Of a stretch of 64,000 nt of DNA, positions 48,170-56,255 are shown one piece after another (the stretch's first letter is position 1; each line of letters opens with the position of its first letter). The stretch covers positions 1 to 64,000 of the forward strand of contig CAZHEV010000015.1 in assembly GCA_964531335.1 (NCBI GenBank), read 5' to 3'. Source of the DNA: CAZHEV01 sp964531335 [NCBI: uncultured bacterium]. GTDB taxonomy: Bacteria; Eisenbacteria; RBG-16-71-46; CAZHEV01. The position numbers and the translations under genes were made by a program. The notes beneath the pieces were generated by a model. It ran no database searches. It was not told where the DNA came from and was given only the letters and a program-made list of their open reading frames with translations.

Positions 48170-48190
48170 CTTCTTGTTGGCTTGGGTTTC

Positions 48191-48217
48191 GGGGCTCCGG
48201 GTCTTGGCCGGAGCCCC
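48191..48217 (+). terminator. Hairpin terminator after sat
   Basis: GGGGCTCCGG (48191-48200) and CCGGAGCCCC (48208-48217) form a perfect 10-bp stem with a seven-base loop, 22 bases after the sat stop. There is no T-tract, so it may need Rho or act as a 3' stabiliser. Confidence 0.6.
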
Positions 48218-48326
48218 GGCCCGGGCTAAGCTACCCGATGCTGGGAGCCGGGCGCTCGTCCATCAAGTTAACTAGTTTCCATTCAACGCCTTGTGGCTTA
48301 GCGGCTCGAGGCACAACGGACTCCCT

Positions 48327-48719
48327 ATGAACCTCATAAGCATCAATCGCAAGGAAGGCCTACAGTTCGAGATCCAGGTGCGCGAGCACAGCTTTGCCTG
48401 CGACCTGTCAGTTGAAGACGGTGGCGAGGACAAGTCCCCCTCGCCGTCTGAGATCCTCGCCGGCTCGCTCGGCGTCTGCATCGCCATAATGGCCCAGCGC
48501 TACTGCGACAGGCACGGGTACAAAGACGGAGAGGTATCAGCCAGCCTAACCTACGAGCTGGCCGACGACCCCAAGCGCATAGGCGCCATCACCATAGACC
48601 TCGAGATCCCAAAAGACGTGCCCGAGAGCCGGCACGACGCCATCAGAAGGATCGCCGAAGCCTGCCCCATCCATGGCACCCTCACCCACCCGCCCGAGAT
48701 AGACATGGAGATAATGTAG
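48327..48719 (+). CDS. OsmC family protein
   Basis: A 130-residue OsmC/Ohr-type protein, a homodimeric thiol peroxidase family. Two reactive cysteines are in place: LGVCIAIM (first helix) and EACPIHGTL. ATG 48327 fits the family N-terminus (MNLISINRKEGLQFEIQVREH); an upstream TTG reading is unlikely. It follows the sat terminator and is the last gene before the integrated element, so it probably marks the host flank. Confidence 0.88.
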   Translation: MNLISINRKEGLQFEIQVREHSFACDLSVEDGGEDKSPSPSEILAGSLGVCIAIMAQRYCDRHGYKDGEVSASLTYELADDPKRIGAITIDLEIPKDVPESRHDAIRRIAEACPIHGTLTHPPEIDMEIM

Positions 48720-48772
48720 GGGGGTCTTGACTGGCCCCCGGAGGTGCGGCTAATCCGGCAAGCTACGGTTCA

Positions 48773-50695
48773 TTATGGCTTCCTTCGCTTTCGGGCTCCG
48801 CTGAAGGTCGGTGGTTCATAGCGGGCCCCCGCTACCACATCGAAAGAGTTACCGGTGCACGGTGATTGCGGCACCGGTAGTTTCTTTATCCGGAGTTCCG
48901 CACTCTGCGATTGCGCGTCCAGCGTGATGCCCTCGACGAAGGCGCGGATCACTCGCTTGCGTTCCTCCATGGTTCCATGCTCGAAGAGCTGCTGCGCGTC
49001 ACTAAGGCCCTTGAGGACCACGTCCACTATTTCCTCGGGGTTGGTGACGCGGAGCGGAACCGCATCCAGCTCCCCCAAACGGCTCTCGATCTCCCGCCGC
49101 TCGCTGCGAAGCCGCCCGAGGCGATCGCTTAAGAGATCCCTATGGTCCGGCGTTGAGGCTGCCAGATCTATCACCGAGTCGATCTTGTTTGTGAGCTCCT
49201 CCAGGCGCGCTTTTAGCTGAGCAGTCTCCGGCCCCGGGTCACGGGCTTCGGATGCGAGTTTTCTCTCGACCAGCCGTCGAAGCATAGAGCGACCATGTTC
49301 CCCCAGGAAAGCGGCGATTCTTATCCCGACAAGACTTATCACGAAGTCATCCAGCGGGTCCTTCAAGAACAGGATTGGCTGGCAGATAGCCTTGCCTTTG
49401 GTGATTGCAGCGCCGCAGACGTAGTACGACGTCTTGTAGCGGCCGCAGCTTCCTCCATTGCTCTTGTGCCTGCTGCTGCCGTTCCCTCCCCGCTTGCTCT
49501 TCCATGTCGTGCGGCCGTGCATCGACCCACCACAGGCAGCGCAGCGAAGGAGGCCCGAGAGCAGATATGGCGAGACCTTGCCTTTCCCGCTCAGAAAGCC
49601 CGCCGCCAAGGTCCGATCCCGCCGCTCCTGTACGATGCGCTGCGCCCGTTCGAACGTCTCCTGATCAACCAAGGGCTCGTGCGCGTGCTCGTAGATTATC
49701 CAGTCCTGGGGTCCGTTCCATTTGAGTCTCGTTCTGCCGCAGCCGTCACGCTCGACCTCGCGCCGATCAGCGATGCGGTGAAACTTCCCCATCCTGCGTC
49801 TGTTCCAGACCACCTGCCCGATGTAGACCGGGTTGGTGAGCATAGCCCGGATGGACGACAGAGCCCACCCTCGTCCCTTAGGTGAAACCACGCCCTGCCG
49901 GTTTAGCCTATCGGCGATCGCCTTGAACCCAAGGGCCGAGCCTCCCGCATACCAGTCGAAGATCTGACGGACAACTTCGACCCGCTCGGTGACGCCCGGC
50001 AGAAGCCGTACGTGCTCCGTGTCGGAGGCCTTCACCTTCTGGCCAAGCTTCACCGTCCGAAGCGGCTTTCCTTCTGGATCGAGGATCAGCTTCTCGCCCT
50101 CGTCCGTGTAGCGGACCGTTTGGAAGAGCCGTCCTGTCTGGTCGAAGTAGCCGAGGTCATAGCCGTAGGGCGCCATCCCTCCGGGCCACCAGCCCTGATC
50201 GGCGAGGGAGACCATTCCCCTGATGACCGCTTTGGACAACGTCGCCGATTCGTCGCGCGCCGCCTCCTGCTTGAAGAACCGAAGGAACTTGTCCGCGCTC
50301 GTCCCGGTGAAGCCCTCCGAGGTATAGACAATCTCGACCCCGGCCTGCCTGAAGAGCCACCTGTAATGGCCAGCCTCATCGCTTGACATGCGCCCGAAGC
50401 GCTTTATGTCCCAAACCAGGATAGAGTCCCACTTCCGCTCGGGCGATCTTGCCTCCGCAAGCATGGCGAGGAATCCCTTGCGCGTCTCCCCTGATGTGCC
50501 GGATACGCCGTCGTCCGTGAACTCAGCCACGACGGCGAAGCCGTGCTCGCAGGCGTAGCGGTCGATATCACGCCGCTGGTCCTCAAGTGACTTCTCCTGG
50601 CGGTCCGTAGAGCGACGCAGGTAGATCGCAGCCGGCTTCGTGCCATTGGTTTCATGGTCCATGTCACAATCAGGGCTCACCCCGCGCACCGGCAT
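48773..50695 (-). CDS. Large serine recombinase (site-specific integrase)
   Basis: A 640-residue serine recombinase. The N-terminal resolvase domain has the catalytic Ser in AAIYLRRSTDRQEKS (Ser29) and the Arg-rich VWDIKRFGRMSS. The recombinase domain follows (GGMAPYGYDLG, GWALSSIRAMLTNPVYIG). Then a zinc-ribbon domain CAACGGSMHGRT with a second Cys pair further on, and a long coiled coil (about 480-570) that controls synapsis. The C-terminus GARYEPPTFSG resembles the tails seen when a recombinase gene reads across its attachment site. ATG 50695 overlaps the upstream gene's stop (TGATG). Likely excises and integrates this element. Confidence 0.9.
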   Translation of the reverse strand: MPVRGVSPDCDMDHETNGTKPAAIYLRRSTDRQEKSLEDQRRDIDRYACEHGFAVVAEFTDDGVSGTSGETRKGFLAMLAEARSPERKWDSILVWDIKRFGRMSSDEAGHYRWLFRQAGVEIVYTSEGFTGTSADKFLRFFKQEAARDESATLSKAVIRGMVSLADQGWWPGGMAPYGYDLGYFDQTGRLFQTVRYTDEGEKLILDPEGKPLRTVKLGQKVKASDTEHVRLLPGVTERVEVVRQIFDWYAGGSALGFKAIADRLNRQGVVSPKGRGWALSSIRAMLTNPVYIGQVVWNRRRMGKFHRIADRREVERDGCGRTRLKWNGPQDWIIYEHAHEPLVDQETFERAQRIVQERRDRTLAAGFLSGKGKVSPYLLSGLLRCAACGGSMHGRTTWKSKRGGNGSSRHKSNGGSCGRYKTSYYVCGAAITKGKAICQPILFLKDPLDDFVISLVGIRIAAFLGEHGRSMLRRLVERKLASEARDPGPETAQLKARLEELTNKIDSVIDLAASTPDHRDLLSDRLGRLRSERREIESRLGELDAVPLRVTNPEEIVDVVLKGLSDAQQLFEHGTMEERKRVIRAFVEGITLDAQSQSAELRIKKLPVPQSPCTGNSFDVVAGARYEPPTFSGARKRRKP

Positions 50696-51066
50696 CAAGT
50701 CAATTCTCCAGGCCGGTAAGTGCTACTGTTTGCGTCACTTGGGGCGCTGCCCTGGGCGTCTGGCGCCTGAGCTCTGGTCGCGTCTGGGCCGTGGGGTTGG
50801 GGAACCCGGGCCTCGGCTTCGGATATGGGCCCTTCGGATTGGGCACTTGAGTCCTCGGCGGTCTGGGCCTTGGCTTCCACTGGATGCCACCGCCCGCGGG
50901 CTCGGACAGCCCACCTCACAAGGAGCTCAAGAGCATCATCGAAAGCGGCGGGGTCGGCCACCGTAGCGCTCTCGACCACAACGATGTGCGGATCGGTGAC
51001 TACGACTGCGGCGTTGCGGCGACTCCCGTGACCTGTATCATGGGGCCCCCGTCGCGCGCTCATCAC
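50695..51066 (-). CDS. Small unknown element protein
   Basis: A 123-residue protein of unknown function. Residues 1-60 look folded (AAVVVTDPHIVVVESATVADPAAFDDALELLVRWAV). The remainder is a Ser/Ala/Pro/Gln-rich low-complexity tail. It overlaps the SpoVG-like gene by four bases at its start and the recombinase at its end, so it is a genuine member of this operon. No motif identifies it. Confidence 0.55.
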   Translation of the reverse strand: MMSARRGPHDTGHGSRRNAAVVVTDPHIVVVESATVADPAAFDDALELLVRWAVRARGRWHPVEAKAQTAEDSSAQSEGPISEAEARVPQPHGPDATRAQAPDAQGSAPSDANSSTYRPGELT

Positions 51067-51410
51067 TCACCGTGCCGGCCGGCGTCGCTGTTGCGCGCCG
51101 GATCAAGTAGTCTCACCAACGCTCCGACAAGCGCTTGTCGCAATGCTTCGCCGGCCTCCCGGGTAACCGGGTTGAACGTGCTGTGCCGCTTGCCGGTCGA
51201 TGAAGGCTTGCTCGGGTAGACGACGACCAAGCCGCTCTGCCGCCCTCGTTCAATGCGGATATCATTGAGGGCCAGGCAGCCGTTGATGAGGCACGATGCG
51301 TAGGCAACCACTGGACCCGACTGATCCGGAGGAAACCTTAGCCGGACCTCGCTGATCCGAAGGGGCCAGTCCGCCCCAGCAGCGCAGAGCTTGCGATCAA
51401 GCCTGGTCAA
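51063..51410 (-). CDS. SpoVG family protein in mobile element
   Basis: A 115-residue protein matching the SpoVG fold. Core residues: ISEVRLRFP, VVAYASCLINGCLALNDIRI (the family's AxASI...FVVHDIRV segment), GLVVVYPSK and STFNPVTREAGEALRQALVGAL. SpoVG proteins bind DNA or RNA and act as regulators; SpoVG-like genes occur in elements carrying primase genes. It sits between the helicase and recombinase genes, so it may regulate the element. Confidence 0.75.
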   Translation of the reverse strand: MTRLDRKLCAAGADWPLRISEVRLRFPPDQSGPVVAYASCLINGCLALNDIRIERGRQSGLVVVYPSKPSSTGKRHSTFNPVTREAGEALRQALVGALVRLLDPARNSDAGRHGE

Positions 51411-51431
51411 GGCGTCCTCCCTTCCTCAGGT

Positions 51432-51583
51432 GGGGAGTCAGGGGAGTGAGGGGAGTCTGTTTTCCCCCATCCTGATTTATCTCTACATTTCTTCTTCATT
51501 TCTCTCCTTCTCCCTTTTTCGCGATCAACTTTGCTGAAAACCGCTATAGAAGGAATCTGACTCCCCTGACTCCCTGACTCCCC
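51432..51583. repeat. Inverted pair of G/A-rich iteron-like arrays
   Basis: Arm one (51432-51457) is three tandem copies of a GGGGAGTCA-type unit. Arm two (51559-51583) is its near-perfect reverse complement. They enclose ~100 bases that are pyrimidine-rich on the plus strand. Arm two overlaps the last codons of the helicase gene; arm one is intergenic, just before the SpoVG-like gene. Either a replication or transfer origin of the element or a very long terminator-type stem. Confidence 0.6.
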
Positions 51584-53615
51584 CCGCGGTACCATCGTCG
51601 GTCCCTACCTTCGCCACGCGCCAAAGCGCGGCCCCGTGTTCCTTCTTGTCCATCGTTTCCAGGACAAGGCCCCCGGTGATCCTACCCTTCCACCGCCGGA
51701 AGCGATCCCCAACGGTCCTTGCGCGGGGTCGGCGGCCGTCGCTTTTGGTGTCGAGACTGGCCAGTGCGGATGCAAGATCCTCGTCGCCGCCCACCGCAAA
51801 TGCCGATTCAATCGCCCGCGCCAACGTCTGAGGCTCGCCCCCGAATACCCGCCACCAGGCATCGAGGACCGTCCCAAGCACCTCCAGATCTGTGTCGGAT
51901 TCCGTGCGGACCCGGTGCCTGCCGACGGCGGGATCCTCAAGCCTCAGCCACACAACCGCAGCCCGAATGACCGAGTCCCAGCCCTCGAAAGAGCCGAAAC
52001 GTGACTGGCCGTGGTCTGGACGACCGGCGGCGTAGAAAGATCGCAAGAGTGTCAACGCCGCCACGACCAGACGCGGGCGTTCCTGTCGGACCCACCGGGA
52101 TAGATCCTGCCGACGAAATGTCCTGTCCTCGGGGAACTCCACCTTCGGGTCCAGATCGATTGGAAGTACCCTGCGCCCCAGATCACCGCGGAATGCGATG
52201 TTGTTTCCTGTCGTGAGCCACACGGCTTCCATCGGTACGGTGACGAGGCGGTTTGTGCCCAGCACCCGATCGGTGATCTCCCTAGCCGTAAGCGCGGCCG
52301 CCAAGGCCGGAGAGCCCAGCGCACCCTCGACGTTGTCCAGTAGCACACAACGCGTCCCTTCCAGGCCGATCGTGAGCAACCGCTTACGGACCTCCTCGTC
52401 CTCCCGCGAGACAGCGAATAGCGTCGGTTCCCGGCCGGTCGCGATCAGAGATACCGCTGACGCGAGTAGCCCCTTGCCCGTGCCCGGTGTGGTCGCACGT
52501 ATGGCGAAGAGCGGCGTAGGCCCGTCAATGGCCGCCCGCCCCACCAGGGTGAGAACCGCTGCCATAGCAGCGGACCTGTCGCTCTGGGCGACGAATGGAA
52601 ACTCGCTGAACGGTTCGAGGAGCTCTTGCGCAGCAGCCTGGACTTCCTCCTCAGTAGCCTCGTCGGGGATGGGAGGAAACTCCGCATTCGGTTCGTAGAG
52701 GAACCCTGTACCCGGATCGTAGCCTGGCGTATCGAGGATCGTCCCGTCGGGTCTCAGGGTCGGGGTCTCGATCACGCCCTCGAGCCTCAGGAAGGGCCAC
52801 TCGCCCCGGGCAAGCAGTGTTTCCGAAACCCAGTTCGGTGGGATTGCCGGACGCAGGCCCTCCTCCCTGAGCGCAAACCACCGTGCGCTGCGCGCCAGGC
52901 GGTCCCGGAGGTGTGCAACGTTCATCGGTTCGATCACAGGCGCCCCCGGGGGCCGGGTCAGGCCCGCGATCTTCGGCGCTTCCTCGCGCACGATTCTGAC
53001 CAGCATCCTGGCCCGCTTGTATGTCCCGTTGCCGGGCCAGGCCAAGAGAACCCCCTGGGCCTGGTCCGCAAACTCCGCCAGGTCGTTTCGGATCACAATG
53101 TCGGGGCGCTGGGCCGGGGCCTCTGTGCTCTGAGCCTCACCGCCCTGATTCTGTGGCTGATCCGGTGTGAGGCTTGTATGGCCCCGCTTCTCCTCGGACG
53201 GCGTGCCGACCGCCCGAAGCGCCTCACCCGCTCGCAGCAGCGCCCGCTCGATCTCGGCGCTGGTGAGCGGAGCCGATACACTTTCCGCTGAATTGGTTTC
53301 AGACTGCGCTGGCCGACCATCGTCGCCTCCACCGGAACCGTCTCCATTGCTGCCCTCCCCGTCGCCCTCCGAGACCGCCTCGGCCAGGCGACTCTTCTCC
53401 TCTTTGAGAGCCGCGCGGATCAAGCGGCGCCGGTCAGGGTCGCGATCAAGGCGCACAACGTCCGTCGCCAGCGGGAGTTCCCCACGGGTCAGGGCGATTC
53501 GGGCTTTGGGCAAACCATCCGAATCTCTGCCGACGTGCGTGATGACGATCTGGGCGTCGGTTTTCCCGATGGGCTCGCTGATCGCCGCAGGGAGTTCGTG
53601 CAGCCTGGTTCTCAT
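51525..53615 (-). CDS. Element-encoded AAA-type ATPase/helicase
   Basis: A 696-residue protein. The N-terminal ~300 residues are poorly conserved with an acidic/Gly-rich linker. The ATPase core has Walker A TTPGTGKGLLASA (about 372-384), Walker B RCVLLDNVEG, a sensor-like WLTTGNNIAFRGDL and an arginine-rich GRRVLPIDLD. This pattern is typical of primase-linked helicases of phages and integrative elements. Its start overlaps the primase by four bases. Predicted to unwind DNA for element replication. Confidence 0.75.
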   Translation of the reverse strand: MRTRLHELPAAISEPIGKTDAQIVITHVGRDSDGLPKARIALTRGELPLATDVVRLDRDPDRRRLIRAALKEEKSRLAEAVSEGDGEGSNGDGSGGGDDGRPAQSETNSAESVSAPLTSAEIERALLRAGEALRAVGTPSEEKRGHTSLTPDQPQNQGGEAQSTEAPAQRPDIVIRNDLAEFADQAQGVLLAWPGNGTYKRARMLVRIVREEAPKIAGLTRPPGAPVIEPMNVAHLRDRLARSARWFALREEGLRPAIPPNWVSETLLARGEWPFLRLEGVIETPTLRPDGTILDTPGYDPGTGFLYEPNAEFPPIPDEATEEEVQAAAQELLEPFSEFPFVAQSDRSAAMAAVLTLVGRAAIDGPTPLFAIRATTPGTGKGLLASAVSLIATGREPTLFAVSREDEEVRKRLLTIGLEGTRCVLLDNVEGALGSPALAAALTAREITDRVLGTNRLVTVPMEAVWLTTGNNIAFRGDLGRRVLPIDLDPKVEFPEDRTFRRQDLSRWVRQERPRLVVAALTLLRSFYAAGRPDHGQSRFGSFEGWDSVIRAAVVWLRLEDPAVGRHRVRTESDTDLEVLGTVLDAWWRVFGGEPQTLARAIESAFAVGGDEDLASALASLDTKSDGRRPRARTVGDRFRRWKGRITGGLVLETMDKKEHGAALWRVAKVGTDDGTAGGVRESGESDSFYSGFQQS

Positions 53616-54682
53616 TGACGAGCCTCCTCGTGCAAAGTCATCGCCGACAGTGCGCCTTCTCGCCGCAGCGGCAACGCACAGGAAGCCAGCGGCCAGTCGC
53701 TTAAATAGATCGAAAGCCCGGCGAGGATCGCGTCATCTATTCCCTTGTACCGGCGGTCCCACGTGGCGATGGCGACAGGGTGGCCGGCCCAGAAGAGCCC
53801 TCTGGCCAGCTCGAGTTGCTGGCGAGCAACGAGTGGGTTTGTGTCGGCATCGGCATCGTAGGCGATAGTGACCGCGACTTTGCGAGGAAGCAGATCAAGT
53901 GCCCGGCGCCAGTTGGACACACCGGCAACGCCGATCACGTGAGCGCTCAGGTGCCAGGCAGCGACCGCCGCCTTGAGACTGCCTTCGGTGATGAAGATCT
54001 GACTGCCGGTGGTCATCCCCGGCCTCCAGCAGGCTACAGGAGCTCCGGGAGAGACGCCGCCGGGCTTTCCCCGCGATGAGTACCAGATGTAACGCGGGGC
54101 GGCCGCCCCGGGGCGGTCAAGGCGAACCTGGAAGGCCTGGATGTTGCCTGCTGGGTCGGGAACAGGCACCAGGATGCCAGGCGCGGTCGCACGGCACACC
54201 CATTGGGCGCCTTGGTCGAGGTAGAAGCCGGGCACGCCGTGCAGGACATCTGCATTGCCCAGCCGACCGATGACGCGCCCGGCGGTCCACCTCCTGCGCC
54301 CAAGATCCCGCGGGGGCGTTGAGGCGAAGCCATCCAAAGCGGCGATGGGTAGGCCACGGGAGTGCAGCAGGTGATCCTTGTGGCGGGCGTGCAAACCGAG
54401 CTCATCAGCCAAGGTCCGGTAGACCAAGTCGCGCCGGTCAAGGGGAGCAAGACGCGCGGTGGCATTGACGAGGTGGATTGACGAAGATGGGCAAGAAGGT
54501 TCATCGGTGAGCCGGTGGAGCCAGCCGCCGTTTCGCAGCGCACGCCCGCTCTCAACCCTCATGCAACAGGCCACTGTGCCGTCGGTGCTGACGCTGCACC
54601 AGTCGATCTTGCTGCATACGGGGCAAGGGCTGCGCCGGCTGACTCGGTTCCAACCCCGAGAGGCGGACAGATATGCGCTCAT
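53612..54682 (-). CDS. Zinc-finger/TOPRIM primase-like protein
   Basis: A 356-residue primase-like protein. The N-terminal zinc-binding module (CPVCSKIDWCSVSTDGTVACC) resembles DnaG/phage primase fingers. The TOPRIM-type catalytic region has the Glu in FITEGSLKAAVA and acidic DADAD in TIAYDADADTN. The intervening VCRATAPGILVPVPDPAGNIQAFQVRLD resembles DUF3854-type primases. GGAGG precedes the ATG. It is the first gene of the element's minus-strand operon. Confidence 0.8.
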   Translation of the reverse strand: MSAYLSASRGWNRVSRRSPCPVCSKIDWCSVSTDGTVACCMRVESGRALRNGGWLHRLTDEPSCPSSSIHLVNATARLAPLDRRDLVYRTLADELGLHARHKDHLLHSRGLPIAALDGFASTPPRDLGRRRWTAGRVIGRLGNADVLHGVPGFYLDQGAQWVCRATAPGILVPVPDPAGNIQAFQVRLDRPGAAAPRYIWYSSRGKPGGVSPGAPVACWRPGMTTGSQIFITEGSLKAAVAAWHLSAHVIGVAGVSNWRRALDLLPRKVAVTIAYDADADTNPLVARQQLELARGLFWAGHPVAIATWDRRYKGIDDAILAGLSIYLSDWPLASCALPLRREGALSAMTLHEEARQ

Positions 54683-55462
54683 GGCACAAGTCCTCCAACG
54701 AGTTCATGAAGCATCCGGTGCGACTACGCTGAATCGTGACGAATTCGTGAAAACCCGACCAATCTAAATCTAGTTTAGATTCGTCGCTCGCTCCGCCGGG
54801 TGGCCGCGTGCCCTGCCGGCTTCTCCAAGCGAACTTCCAGGCAGGCAGGTTCATGGGCCCGTCGGACTCCCCTACAGAGAAAGGGGGTCCGGTCAGCAGA
54901 ATGGGGACAGGGACAGAACCAGAATGGAAGGCGAGGCTTAGCAGGATGGCTTTTCCTTGTGAATGTGCGCCTTGAGCAATTCGCGACAGGCAGGCGCATG
55001 CTCGCGGACCACGATGAGTGGATTCGCCTCACGGCCCCGCACCTTCCCGAGCCCGTCCGCGATCGCCCGGATGCGCTCTCGACCTGCTTCGTGCTCCGGT
55101 TCAGTGGGCAGAGCCGCGCGGCCTCGTTGTCATGCGAGGTCATGGTATAACGTCCGCACCGGAACCGGCTGGCGTGTTGGAGCTCTGTAGCTCGCAGAAG
55201 AAATGACTTTGGAGACCGGGAATGCACGACGGCTCGTCCAGGACGAGCTCGCAACGCCCGTTCACAATTGAGGAGCAGGACTGACGGGAACATGCTGGAG
55301 CTGCTGTGAGGGTCACGAGATCGCCCAGTCGGGACCTGGGCGGCCAGGCAACCATCCGCGAGTCACAATCAGCACGATTGGCAATGCCCGCGCGTATCAG
55401 GTCTTCAGGAGGTGCAGTGGGAGCTCGACAGGGTGTGAGGCCGAATGCCAACTCCCCCTTCA
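54683..55462. other. Element right-flank region with no supported gene
   Basis: About 780 bases. Several reading frames are open, but all give low-complexity Arg/Ser/Pro-rich products without domains or start signals. It contains the palindromic operator and probably the element's right boundary, since a plain chromosomal-type gene (DsrE family) follows. I see no tRNA and no clear attachment repeat. Confidence 0.35.
54761..54781. promoter_or_regulatory. Palindromic operator candidate upstream of the primase operon
   Basis: AATCTAAA and TTTAGATT form a perfect 8-bp inverted repeat with a five-base centre TCTAG, about 80 bases before the primase start. The AT-rich palindrome stands out in GC-rich DNA and resembles repressor operators of mobile elements. 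No repressor gene is evident. Confidence 0.5.
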
Positions 55463-55813
55463 TCAGAAGACGAGCGCTCGATCCGCGGCCTCCGTCCATT
55501 TCGTCAGCTCCTCCATGGAACTACGCTTCGCCCCCTCCACAAGGTTCTCAGCCTTGATTCCCCGGGCGTCAACGCAGGAACCGCACAGTCCGATTCTCAC
55601 GCGCCTTACCGTAAGGCCCTTCAGCGTTCGTTGGATGTTGTAATAGCCACTCGGCGTGACCTGTCCGCTCACTCCGCTCCCCACGGCGTCGCCCATGAGA
55701 AACACGGAGATCTCATTTCCCTCACCCTTGGCCGGCATGCTAGCCAGGCGAAGGCCGTTGTAGGTCCTTTCGGTCCCATATGGGGGATCATTGAGGATGA
55801 AGAGATACTTCAT
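55463..55813 (-). CDS. DsrE family protein
   Basis: A 116-residue DsrE/YchN-like protein. Family pattern: MKYLFILNDPPYGTERTYNGLRLA, VFLMGDAV, GYYNIQRTLKGL, LCGSCVDARGI and a C-terminal ADRALVF. The DsrE fold binds sulfur carriers; Cys residues in LCGSCVDARG may be active. AAGGGAG precedes the ATG. Sulfur context in this genome makes a sulfur-transfer role reasonable, but many DsrE-like proteins have other or unknown functions. Confidence 0.85.
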   Translation of the reverse strand: MKYLFILNDPPYGTERTYNGLRLASMPAKGEGNEISVFLMGDAVGSGVSGQVTPSGYYNIQRTLKGLTVRRVRIGLCGSCVDARGIKAENLVEGAKRSSMEELTKWTEAADRALVF

Positions 55814-56255
55814 GCCGGCTCCCTTCCTTGGGAGTCACCACCCCAATTGCAGCGGTGGCCAGTCGTTTCGAATCGGTGCGAGGAAGTAGTCTCGAAGGCG
55901 CCGCCGGCCGGCGCCGGGACGGCACGTGGATTGGGATCCTTTTGATACTGCTTTAAGCCCCCGATCTTCAAAGGAAGAGGGGGCAACGGCCAGACTAGGG
56001 TTTCGCCTGTTGACAAGACGCCTGGTGCGCGGCAGCGGTCCCTTCATCCCACTGTGGCGCGGTGGTCCATTTCATTCAAGGGACCGAACCGCAGCCACAG
56101 AACCTGGCCAGGACAAGTTGGTTGCAGCAGCGGGGCTGTGATAGTCTTTTGCTAATGCAGGATGGTGCTGAATGACCAATCGCCTGACCCCTCCCCGACG
56201 ATGAAGTCCCCGGGAGAGCAGGGGCTACGTCACGTCAAGAAACTCACCGGACTCT

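Noticed and set aside
48720-48790. tRNA-like attachment site at the recombinase 3' end
   Set aside because: GGTTCATAGCG resembles a T-arm, but the rest of a tRNA does not fold there.
54775-55293. 172-codon minus-strand open frame in the element flank
   Set aside because: Arg/Ser/Pro-rich, no start signal and no domain; typical of chance frames in GC-rich DNA.
55810-56016. 68-codon minus-strand frame overlapping the DsrE start by four bases
   Set aside because: The overlap looks operon-like, but the product is Pro/Gly-rich without structure, and DsrE has its own ribosome site.
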